A DNA stretch of 6,398 nucleotides from Armatimonadota bacterium. Its GTDB lineage: Bacteria > Armatimonadota > Armatimonadia > Armatimonadales > Armatimonadaceae. The position numbers and the translations under genes are program-made. Positions 1-5,832 of the stretch are shown here, piece by piece (within the stretch, counting starts at the first letter, position 1; each line of letters begins with the position of its first letter). The stretch spans positions 1-6,398 of the forward strand of contig JACMIS010000878.1 of assembly GCA_014381035.1 (NCBI GenBank), in the 5' to 3' direction. The notes beneath the pieces were generated by a model. It was given only the letters and a program-made list of their open reading frames with translations. It was not told where the DNA came from and searched no databases.

Positions 1-65
1 CCGGCGCGCCCCCCCCCCCCCGCCGCCCCCGGGCCCCCGCGGGGGCCCCCCGTCCGCGACGGACG
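1..65. repeat. G/C-only low-complexity edge with nested palindromes
   Basis: The first 50 bases are exclusively G and C. They include a run of 13 C (9-21) and an 18-bp perfect palindrome at 31-48 (GGGCCCCCGCGGGGGCCC). A 6-bp stem with a 3-base loop follows at 51-65 (CGTCCG-CGA-CGGACG) and is followed by AAAAA. No coding sequence is supported here. The composition is unlike the rest of the window, and the position at the extreme edge fits a contig-end assembly or sequencing artefact. A genuine GC-rich hairpin region downstream of the regulator gene remains possible. Confidence 0.6.
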
Positions 66-80
66 AAAAAGAAAGAAGCA

Positions 81-1175
81 TCAGCGAAAAGCGGGAGGCA
101 TCAGGGCAGGGAGGCTGGCACCGTCTGCCCATTCCAGCGCGTAGCGGATCACGCGTCCTTTGCCCCCGCGTCGTAACCGTTTCAGTTCCATCAGGGCGTC
201 CTCGGCAAACGTAGCGAGCGGGATTCGTAGCGAGCGGATATTCAGAGCGGGGTCGCTTGCCATCGTCAACCCATCGAAACTATAGATCGTTTTCAGATTC
301 AACGGAGAAGCGGCGGCACTCAAACCGGCACGCAGACCGACTGCCAGCCAATCATTGGCAGCGATCAGCACCACCGAACCGTCGGCAACAGTAGCGAACC
401 GTTCAGCGATCACTCGTGCGACAGCAAGCCCCGCACCGTAATTCATCGCGGAATCCTGCATTTCGGCGATAATCGAGCCGTTCTCACTCAATTCTACCGC
501 CGCGCGTACCCCTTCCCATCGCGCCCGCGACGCGGGCAGGTGGTGCCGTCCGACAAAAAGGAGATGCTTCGCGCCTTCCTCGATAGCGCGTACTGCCGCC
601 GCATACCCGGCACCTTGATCTTCCGCCAAAAGGAGTGATACCACGCCGCGGAACGAATGCGGGTACTGTTCCTCCGCGAGCAGACTGACGGCGGGCGGAT
701 CCTCCGGGCGCAGATGTGCGAGAGACTCCAAGCCCGCCGTACCCAGCGTAATGATCCCATCGCTCAGGAACCGCGGGCGCATCGTCCCGTCGGTTCGCTC
801 GACCACACAATGCGTGCCGCCCGCTTGAAGGCCGAGTTGCAACCGCTCCATGATCAGCGAGAAAAAGGGGTCGTTGCCCAACTTAAGGCGTGCGTCCAAC
901 ACCAGTGCCACGTGTTGAATGTCGGCGTTTTTGACCTCCGCCGCGTAGGTACCGCTACCCTGTCGCCGGTGAACCACCTCTTCAGACTCCAGAATATCGA
1001 GCAATACACGCACTTGCTGGCGACTTACCCCGAGGCGCAGAGCCAACTCACGCTCGCCGGGCAATTTCCTTCCCGTCATCTCACGTGCTAACTGTCGTAA
1101 TGTCTCCAGAGCGACCCGACGGTGCGGTGTCAAAGCCGCTTCCGCGCTGGACAACCGTGACGAGACCAGGTTCAT
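81..1175 (-). CDS. GntR-type winged-helix / LacI-type sensor transcriptional regulator
   Basis: This 364-residue protein is most likely a sugar-responsive transcriptional repressor acting in the cytoplasm. Residues about 19-79 form a GntR-family winged helix: LPGERELALRLGVSRQQVR is the recognition-helix region and RRQGSGTYAAE is the wing end. Residues about 87-350 resemble the LacI/periplasmic-binding-protein sensor domain, with a D-x-G-x-G-Y-A-A-A helix near 186-194, a LIAANDWLAVG segment (270-280) and an FDG turn (300-302). This GntR-head, LacI-body arrangement is the one known from AraR, the arabinose repressor. Length is typical of that class. The ATG at 1175 has AGGA about 10 bases upstream. 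The gene is transcribed divergently from the GH43 gene, and its own promoter carries the same 19-bp element as the GH43 promoter, so it probably represses both. The effector, perhaps arabinose or an oligosaccharide, is inferred from context only. Confidence 0.88.
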   Translation of the reverse strand: MNLVSSRLSSAEAALTPHRRVALETLRQLAREMTGRKLPGERELALRLGVSRQQVRVLLDILESEEVVHRRQGSGTYAAEVKNADIQHVALVLDARLKLGNDPFFSLIMERLQLGLQAGGTHCVVERTDGTMRPRFLSDGIITLGTAGLESLAHLRPEDPPAVSLLAEEQYPHSFRGVVSLLLAEDQGAGYAAAVRAIEEGAKHLLFVGRHHLPASRARWEGVRAAVELSENGSIIAEMQDSAMNYGAGLAVARVIAERFATVADGSVVLIAANDWLAVGLRAGLSAAASPLNLKTIYSFDGLTMASDPALNIRSLRIPLATFAEDALMELKRLRRGGKGRVIRYALEWADGASLPALMPPAFR

Positions 1176-1209
1176 TGTCTATAAATCCTGCGATGTTTTT
1201 TGATTTTCC

Positions 1210-1228
1210 AACCAATTTAAACCAGTAT
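1210..1228. promoter_or_regulatory. Candidate operator, left copy (AACCAATT-n3-ACCAGTAT)
   Basis: The sequence AACCAATT-TAA-ACCAGTAT matches the element at 1309-1327 in 16 of 19 positions; only the central three bases differ. The two copies lie 99 bp apart in the same orientation on the plus strand. This copy covers the -10 box and the start region of the regulator promoter. It is proposed as a binding site for the GntR/LacI-type regulator encoded next to it. The sequence and spacing are observed; the binding is inferred. Confidence 0.6.
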
Positions 1229-1252
1229 AGTACCTATTTCTGATCCCGTCAA
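1224..1252 (-). promoter_or_regulatory. Predicted sigma70-type promoter of the regulator gene
   Basis: On the minus strand there is a -35 box TTGACG (1252-1247), a 17-base spacer and a -10 box TATACT (1229-1224). Each box differs from the consensus at one position. Transcription would start near 1217, giving a leader of roughly 40 bases before the ATG at 1175. The -10 box is overlapped by the left copy of the 19-bp repeat (1210-1228), as expected for autorepression. Confidence 0.7.
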
Positions 1253-1301
1253 AGAACAAGCACTTTGATGAAAAGCGAGGACGGAAAATTCCACGACATG
1301 A

Positions 1302-1330
1302 TTGACATAACCAATTGGTACCAGTATTTT
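1302..1330 (+). promoter_or_regulatory. Predicted sigma70-type promoter of the GH43-esterase unit
   Basis: A perfect -35 hexamer TTGACA (1302-1307) is followed by a 17-base spacer and a -10 hexamer TATTTT (1325-1330), which matches four of six consensus positions. Transcription would start near 1337, leaving a leader of about 109 bases before the GH43 start codon. The spacer and the first half of the -10 box are occupied by the right copy of the 19-bp element, so a bound repressor would block RNA polymerase directly. Confidence 0.7.
1309..1327. promoter_or_regulatory. Candidate operator, right copy (AACCAATT-GGT-ACCAGTAT)
   Basis: This is the second copy of the 19-bp element. It contains a perfect 10-bp palindrome ACCAATTGGT (1310-1319) overlapped by a perfect 8-bp palindrome TGGTACCA (1316-1323). 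A further TACCA/TGGTA inverted pair spans 1319-1339. The element sits between the -35 and -10 boxes of the GH43 promoter, the classical position for a repressor site. Its presence at both divergent promoters supports shared control by the adjacent regulator. Confidence 0.65.
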
Positions 1331-1363
1331 GTAGTGGTAACGTCCTTGTAATGCCACGAGACA

Positions 1364-1384
1364 GGTTACCAAAGTGGTGTAACC
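1364..1384. promoter_or_regulatory. Inverted repeat GGTTAC-n9-GTAACC in the GH43 leader
   Basis: A perfect 6-bp inverted repeat (GGTTAC at 1364-1369, GTAACC at 1379-1384) lies about 30-50 bases downstream of the predicted GH43 transcription start. The inner bases contain ACCA and TGGT, the same half-site words seen in the 1309-1339 operator region. It may be an auxiliary operator allowing looping or a roadblock. It could also be a small leader hairpin with no regulatory role. Confidence 0.4.
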
Positions 1385-1445
1385 CTGATCCTTGCACAGA
1401 CTGCTCTGTTGCTCAAAAAATTAATAGAATTGATGACGATTCATT

Positions 1446-2450
1446 ATGTCCACGCAGAAACAAACCAGTTCCATTGCCAGACTCTTGCTCGGTGCTTTTT
1501 TAGTCTCGATTTTCATCGGTTCACTCTCGGCATCCGAGGGGGAGCAGAAAAAAGAGAATGCGATTCGCCATGTCCATGACCCGTGTATCATCCGTCAGGG
1601 CGACTCTTATTACGTCTTCTCGACCGGACCCGGCATTTTGATGCGTCGCTCCAAAGACCTCATTCATTGGGAGTTTTTGGGGAAAGCTTTCAGCGAGGAT
1701 GTTCCGGAATGGGCGAAGAAAGAGATTCCGGGCAGTTCGAACCTGTGGGCACCCGACATCGCCTACCGTCACGGGCGTTATTATCTGTACTATTCGGTTT
1801 CCACGTTCGGGAAAAACCGCTCATTGATCGGGTTGGCGACAAACAAAACTCTGGACCCTGCCAGCCCGGACTATGAGTGGAAACAGGAAGGGAAAGTCGT
1901 CGAGTCGTTTCCCAACAACGACTACAACGCGATTGATTCCAATGTGATCAGCCTTTCCCGCGATCAGGACGCATTATCATTCGGCTCGTTCTGGAGCGGC
2001 ATCAAACTGGTCCGTATTGACTCGAAGACAGGGAAACCCGCGCCGGGTGCCCCTATCGTCTCCTTGTCGCAACGCCCTTCGCCCGATGCGCAGGAAGCCC
2101 CGTTCATGGTCCGTCGCGGAGGGTATTATTACCTTTTCGTGTCGTTCGACACCTGTTGTCGGGGGGTGGACAGCACCTATAATATCCGGGTCGGGCGGGC
2201 GAAAAAGATCGAAGGACCGTTCGTGGACCGCGACGGAAAGGCGATGCTGGACGGTGGCGGGACGCCGGTATTGGCGACGAAAGGGCGCTACATCGGTCCC
2301 GGTCACTGCGCGATTCTTCAAGAGAAAGGGCGCGACCTGTTGGTGAATCACTTCTATGACGGCGAGGCGAAAGGGGTTCCGACGCTCCAGGTTCGCCCTC
2401 TGTCGTGGGATAAAGCCGGTTGGCCCGGCGCGGGCACTCCTATCGAATAG
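1446..2450 (+). CDS. Secreted GH43 family glycosidase, endo-1,5-alpha-L-arabinanase-like
   Basis: This 334-residue enzyme probably hydrolyses alpha-1,5-linked arabinan outside the cytoplasm. A Sec signal peptide spans residues 1-30 (basic start, then LLLGAFLVSIFIGSLSAS), with likely cleavage after SAS. The five-bladed propeller motifs of GH43 appear in order: HDP with Asp45 as the expected base, NLWAPD (99-104), NAIDS with Asp164 as the expected pKa modulator, SFWSGI (181-186), EAPF with Glu217 as the expected acid, and GPGH (284-287), whose His is a metal-site residue in arabinanases. TCCRG plus TYNIRVGRA (236-252) is also characteristic of arabinanases. Length is normal for a single-domain enzyme; no carbohydrate-binding module is seen. 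The ATG at 1446 is the first in frame after a stop at 1434, but it has no clear Shine-Dalgarno sequence. The gene heads a two-gene unit with the esterase. Arabinanase rather than arabinofuranosidase or xylosidase activity is likely but not proven. Confidence 0.9.
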   Translation: MSTQKQTSSIARLLLGAFLVSIFIGSLSASEGEQKKENAIRHVHDPCIIRQGDSYYVFSTGPGILMRRSKDLIHWEFLGKAFSEDVPEWAKKEIPGSSNLWAPDIAYRHGRYYLYYSVSTFGKNRSLIGLATNKTLDPASPDYEWKQEGKVVESFPNNDYNAIDSNVISLSRDQDALSFGSFWSGIKLVRIDSKTGKPAPGAPIVSLSQRPSPDAQEAPFMVRRGGYYYLFVSFDTCCRGVDSTYNIRVGRAKKIEGPFVDRDGKAMLDGGGTPVLATKGRYIGPGHCAILQEKGRDLLVNHFYDGEAKGVPTLQVRPLSWDKAGWPGAGTPIE

Positions 2451-2456
2451 AACGGT

Positions 2457-2497
2457 TCGGACGCGGAAGCGTTCTGCGGGATGGCTTCCGCGTCCGA
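2457..2497 (+). repeat. Perfect 14-bp inverted repeat (intercistronic hairpin)
   Basis: TCGGACGCGGAAGC (2457-2470) is repeated as its exact reverse complement at 2484-2497, with a 13-base loop. The hairpin lies 6 bases after the GH43 stop and about 50 bases before the esterase start. It is not followed by a T-run, so it does not look like a normal intrinsic terminator. It more likely stabilises the upstream message or tunes the relative expression of the two genes. Partial termination cannot be excluded. Confidence 0.75.
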
Positions 2498-2549
2498 TAA
2501 AATGGATGAGTCCGTAGAACTGCCTGTGCCGCGCTACAGGAAAACAACC

Positions 2550-3326
2550 ATGAAGACCATCCTGCTATCTTTTGCCGTTGCGCTATCGCTCGCTCCCATC
2601 GCGAACGCCGTTCAACAACCGAAACCAGATACGAAGCGTGCAACGCAACCGATTCGTGTTTTGCCGATTGGGGATTCGATAACGCAAGGAGGACGTGCCG
2701 ACCGCGCCGAGTACACGTATCGCTATCCGTTATTTTATCGGCTGAAAAACGCCAAATATGACATTGACTTCATCGGGTCGCTACGCAAAGGACTGAACGC
2801 CGACGCGACCTGGTCCCCGAAAGACGGCGTCGCGTTCGACCCGGATCATGAGGGGCATTACGGGTGGAAAACGGCGGCGGTACGCGACAACCTCACGCAG
2901 TGGATGAAATCGTATCCCGCCGCGCCCGACATCGTTTTGATTCATCTCGGCACCAATGATCAGGGGGAAAAGGATCACAATGCCGCCATTATCAAACCGA
3001 TGCGTGACATCATCGCTCTGCTTCGTGCGAGGAACCCGCGCGTCGTCGTGCTGATCGGGCACCTGAACTTCAACGGCGGTGCCGCGCTCACGATCCGCCC
3101 GCTTATCGAGGAGTTGGCACGAACCATAGGCACAACGGAGTCGCCTGTGCGAACCGTGTCCCATTTCGAAGGGTGGCACGAAAATCCCGACGATGAAAGC
3201 CCCGATACATTCGACTGGGCTCACCCCAATCCGCAGGGTCAGCAGAAAATGGCGGACAAGTGGTTCGCCGCGATGAAGCCGCATCTAGACCGCTTGCAAA
3301 AGACACGGGCGAAGGCGAACCTTTAG
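2550..3326 (+). CDS. Secreted SGNH/GDSL carbohydrate esterase, CE3-like
   Basis: This 258-residue protein is predicted to remove acetyl or other ester groups from plant polysaccharides outside the cytoplasm. The signal peptide is MKTILLSFAVALSLAPIANA (1-20), ending in an A-x-A site. All SGNH blocks are visible: GDSIT with nucleophile Ser43, Gly105 in HEGHYGW, GTND (134-137, Asn136) and DWAH with Asp222 and His225. The LPIGDSITQG start, the YDIDFIGS segment and the DPDHEGHxGW segment resemble acetylxylan esterases of family CE3. The ATG at 2550 is chosen because AGGA lies 8 bases upstream and the signal peptide begins exactly there. An in-frame ATG at 2481 would add 23 non-conserved residues encoded partly by the hairpin. 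The gene follows GH43 by 99 bp and is probably co-transcribed. Its stop overlaps that of the convergent gene. Substrate is inferred. Confidence 0.87.
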   Translation: MKTILLSFAVALSLAPIANAVQQPKPDTKRATQPIRVLPIGDSITQGGRADRAEYTYRYPLFYRLKNAKYDIDFIGSLRKGLNADATWSPKDGVAFDPDHEGHYGWKTAAVRDNLTQWMKSYPAAPDIVLIHLGTNDQGEKDHNAAIIKPMRDIIALLRARNPRVVVLIGHLNFNGGAALTIRPLIEELARTIGTTESPVRTVSHFEGWHENPDDESPDTFDWAHPNPQGQQKMADKWFAAMKPHLDRLQKTRAKANL

Positions 3327-4318
3327 CGAGTCGTCGCGCCGCCTTCAAACCCCTTACGTGCGGCTTGTATCACCGAGGGAATCGATTTTCCGTCGCCGTC
3401 CTGCGATAGTTCCCAGAAGAACACACCGGCAAGCTTGTTCTGCTTCGCCCACGCGCCTTTTTTGCGGGCACTTTCGGGGTTATCGCCCGAAGCGATCACG
3501 GTGCCACTATCGGTGAGCCATGTCGCGCAGACAACGTCCTTTTCGGTTTTCCCGACGCTTTTCAGGGAGCGATAGGACACATTGAACTGTTTGTCCGCGG
3601 GGTTCGGTACAGAATCGCCCCAGTTCTTCGTCCGAAAACCGCGCACATACAACGGGACTCCCAGAAGGAGTTTGCTGGCGGGAAACTGTTTCATCTCCCG
3701 CCAGTAGCGCATCGCCGCACTGGCAGAAAGTGCCGGTTCCGTCGCTTTCGCCGCAAACAACGCGGATTGATGCCCGGCACGTTCCGCCCACGGTCCGTAA
3801 AAGTCGTAGCACATCACCGCCGCCCAATCAACGTACGGTAGGACCGCGGCGGCATCGTACCACCTTCCGTTCCAGTCCACCGATGGCACTGCCATAGTCA
3901 CCAATTTCGGACGCGGCAACGCGCCGCGTAACACGGCGGTGAAGCGCGACAGACGGTTCGTGTCTGTCGGATTCTCCGGGTGTTCCCAATCAATGTCCGC
4001 CCCGTCATAGCCGACCTTTTTAACATGCGCCGCTATCTCAGAGACCAGTTTTCGCGTGTCCGCCCCGGTCGCGCAAAGCGCGGAAAGTGCCTTGTTGCTA
4101 TCCGCGCCGCCGACAGCGAGTAGCACCTTTACGCCGCTTCGGTGCGCCGTCTCCACAAGCGCACGCGAGGGTCCGAAAGCGGGAAACCGCAAGCCAACGG
4201 ACTCCGCGACTGCGAACGAGTGCGCGATGTGCGTCAGCGGCTTGTAGTTAATCCGGTCCGGGGGCAGATCGTTTTCGTTCCAGTCCGAACGGTACGCTAA
4301 AACTATCGGTTTCGCCAT
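3323..4318 (-). CDS. GH18 family glycosidase (chitinase-like), no signal peptide
   Basis: This 331-residue single-domain TIM-barrel enzyme belongs to GH18, which cleaves beta-1,4 GlcNAc linkages by substrate-assisted catalysis. The signature DGADIDWE is at 105-112, giving Asp105, Asp108, Asp110 and catalytic acid Glu112. Other family landmarks are VLLAVGG (65-71), MCYDFYG (169-175, the M-x-Y-D motif lining the -1 site), LLLGVPLYVRGF (217-228) and the final-strand Trp in FFWEL (300-304). The protein starts MAKPIVLAYRSDW, directly on the first barrel strand, so there is no export signal and it is probably cytoplasmic. That is unusual for a chitinase and suggests action on imported oligosaccharides or an internal substrate. 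The ATG is one base from the stop of the upstream gene (TAATATG), with a GGGGG stretch just before, so translation is probably coupled. No chitin-binding domain is present. The exact substrate is unknown. Confidence 0.9.
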   Translation of the reverse strand: MAKPIVLAYRSDWNENDLPPDRINYKPLTHIAHSFAVAESVGLRFPAFGPSRALVETAHRSGVKVLLAVGGADSNKALSALCATGADTRKLVSEIAAHVKKVGYDGADIDWEHPENPTDTNRLSRFTAVLRGALPRPKLVTMAVPSVDWNGRWYDAAAVLPYVDWAAVMCYDFYGPWAERAGHQSALFAAKATEPALSASAAMRYWREMKQFPASKLLLGVPLYVRGFRTKNWGDSVPNPADKQFNVSYRSLKSVGKTEKDVVCATWLTDSGTVIASGDNPESARKKGAWAKQNKLAGVFFWELSQDGDGKSIPSVIQAARKGFEGGATTR

Positions 4319-4319
4319 A

Positions 4320-5693
4320 TTACCCCCGTCCCAGAACCGTCACCATCCCCTGCACCGTGGCTTGCACGAGTTGCGGGAACGTCACCGCTCCCATTCCCTC
4401 GACCCCGGTGTGTAATGTTTCGTGCAGCGGCTCGGTCCACTCCGCGCCGATTCCCGAGCGACCGCGCAGAATACCGACGATGCTTCCGACCGTCGCGCCG
4501 TTCGAGTCGGTTTCGAGGCAACCCTGAACCGCCTTGCAGACCGACGGACCGAACTCGCCCTCGCCCCATAGGAGCGCGACCGCGACAATCTGGGCGTTCG
4601 GGATCGCGTGGCGCGAGAAATGCGGGTACCGCTCGTCCCACTGCGCATGAACCCGCCCGATAGCGTCGTCATATTCGACGTTGTCGGTCCGCCATTCCAG
4701 CACGGTTTTGATCGCCTGTGCGAGACGGCTTTCTTCCGGGATTTGCGCCAGACCGGCACGGATCACAGTCGCCACATTATCCGTCACGAACGCCGCCGCG
4801 GTCATCGCCGCTACCCACATCGCCGCATAGATCCCGTTGCGGACGTGCGACACCGAGGCATCCCGCCATGCGAACTCCGCCGCCTTTTCCGGGTTCCCTG
4901 CCGCGACATAGCCCCAGTAATCACCACGGATCGCGGCACCGTTCCACTCGCGGAACGGATTGCGATATTTCGCCGACTCGGGGGGCGGCAGCATCAGGCA
5001 CAGATTGCGGTATGCCACGCACTCCGCGCTACTCATGTGCATTACCGGCATATTTTCCAGCCAGAACGAGCCGATCTGCGCCGAAGTGATCGCCATTCCG
5101 TGTCGTCGGAACGCGGACAGGTTCATCGCGGTGTAGTTGAGTTCGTCGTCCTCGACCATCGCCCCTTTGGTGCAGTCCCCCCAGACGCAGTCGGGGTCAT
5201 TGGGCTTTATCTCGTAGGACTCGTGCAGGTCGGTGCGTTCCTTGAGCATTTCCCACTTGATATACCCTTCGAGCGGAAACCGCTCGATTGCCTTGAGCAA
5301 TCCCCACGTCTGCGAGCGTAGTTTGCCCTCGAACGGCAGACCGAGAAGGCACCCGGCACATCGCCCCGCCCACGCGCCACCGACCTGATCCTGGAGTCGG
5401 GCAAAATCTGCCTTATTGAGCGGGGGTAGTTCCGGTGCTTCGGCGGGACGCGTGTCCACGATTCCCGGATAGTTATTCGGTTCCACGAAGGGAAATTCAT
5501 CCGAAAGGGGTAGTTCTATCGTCTGGTCTAACAGGTTTTGTGCGGGTATCCAGTTGGCGCGGCGAGAAAGATCGGTGGAAAGTACCTGGTCGAACCATAC
5601 CTCCACGTTGTTCATTTCCCGTCCTTCGGCGCGGCACTGTTCGCGCTCAGCTTCCATTGCGACGCGGTTGATGGCGAGCCAGGAATGCTTCAT
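4320..5693 (-). CDS. ADP-ribosylglycohydrolase family protein (PF03747-type)
   Basis: This 457-residue protein, probably cytoplasmic, belongs to the Mg-dependent ADP-ribosylglycohydrolase fold, whose members cleave ADP-ribose-protein or related N- or O-ribosyl bonds. Many bacterial members have unknown substrates. The GAWAGRCAGCLLGLPFE entry motif is at about 106-122, the metal-site segment VEDDELNYT at 180-188, a SHVRNGIYAAM helix near 282-292 and the second metal segment ETDSNGAT at 394-401. The last usually begins with Asp, so Glu394 is a departure. About 95 residues precede the domain and match no motif I know. The ATG at 5693 is preferred because AGAAGGAGCC (5711-5702) sits about 10 bases upstream. 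An in-frame ATG at 5747 would place that ribosome site inside the gene. It is the first gene of a pair with GH18. A role as a sugar or riboside hydrolase is as plausible as protein de-ADP-ribosylation. Confidence 0.87.
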   Translation of the reverse strand: MKHSWLAINRVAMEAEREQCRAEGREMNNVEVWFDQVLSTDLSRRANWIPAQNLLDQTIELPLSDEFPFVEPNNYPGIVDTRPAEAPELPPLNKADFARLQDQVGGAWAGRCAGCLLGLPFEGKLRSQTWGLLKAIERFPLEGYIKWEMLKERTDLHESYEIKPNDPDCVWGDCTKGAMVEDDELNYTAMNLSAFRRHGMAITSAQIGSFWLENMPVMHMSSAECVAYRNLCLMLPPPESAKYRNPFREWNGAAIRGDYWGYVAAGNPEKAAEFAWRDASVSHVRNGIYAAMWVAAMTAAAFVTDNVATVIRAGLAQIPEESRLAQAIKTVLEWRTDNVEYDDAIGRVHAQWDERYPHFSRHAIPNAQIVAVALLWGEGEFGPSVCKAVQGCLETDSNGATVGSIVGILRGRSGIGAEWTEPLHETLHTGVEGMGAVTFPQLVQATVQGMVTVLGRG

Positions 5694-5832
5694 TGTCGGT
5701 CGGCTCCTTCTATTGTTGGGGTTGTCTGGTATTTTCACCGCAAACAAACCGATTTCCTGCGTGAAGGGTCGCCCGCTTTTCCCACTCTAAACGATGCATC
5801 GGCACTACATTATGTGGAAAAGGAAAAACAGC
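5694..5832. promoter_or_regulatory. Divergent intergenic control region
   Basis: This 139-bp gap separates the minus-strand ADP-ribosylglycohydrolase gene from the plus-strand STN-repeat gene and must contain or transmit promoters for both. A perfect 10-bp palindrome CGATGCATCG lies at 5792-5801. A minus-strand CATAAT (5814-5809) could be a -10 box, but no convincing -35 partner is present, and I find no good plus-strand promoter. No copy of the 19-bp element from the other divergent region is visible, so control by the GntR/LacI-type regulator is not supported here. Confidence 0.4.

Noticed and set aside
51..70. Hairpin plus A-run as an intrinsic terminator of the regulator gene
   Set aside because: For the minus-strand transcript the U-run comes before the stem and is followed by G-rich sequence, the wrong order for a terminator. 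The stem is only 6 bp.
657..1091. Plus-strand 144-codon open frame opposite the regulator gene
   Set aside because: It lies wholly antisense to the winged-helix/sensor gene and has no recognisable motif.
2481..2549. Longer N-terminus for the esterase starting at the ATG at 2481
   Set aside because: The extra 23 residues are encoded partly by the right arm of a perfect hairpin and precede a clean signal peptide. The ATG at 2550 has its own AGGA site.
2781..3284. Minus-strand 167-codon open frame opposite the esterase
   Set aside because: It is a shadow of a gene with all SGNH blocks intact, and its composition is Arg-rich and low in motif content.
4608..5321. Plus-strand 237-codon open frame opposite the ADP-ribosylglycohydrolase gene
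   Set aside because: It is antisense to a gene with clear family motifs, is Arg/His-rich in the manner of a shadow frame, and has no domain I recognise.
5694..5747. Longer N-terminus for the ADP-ribosylglycohydrolase protein starting at 5747
   Set aside because: A strong AGAAGGAGCC ribosome site lies between this ATG and the one at 5693, and the added residues (Asn/Arg/Pro-rich) look non-coding.
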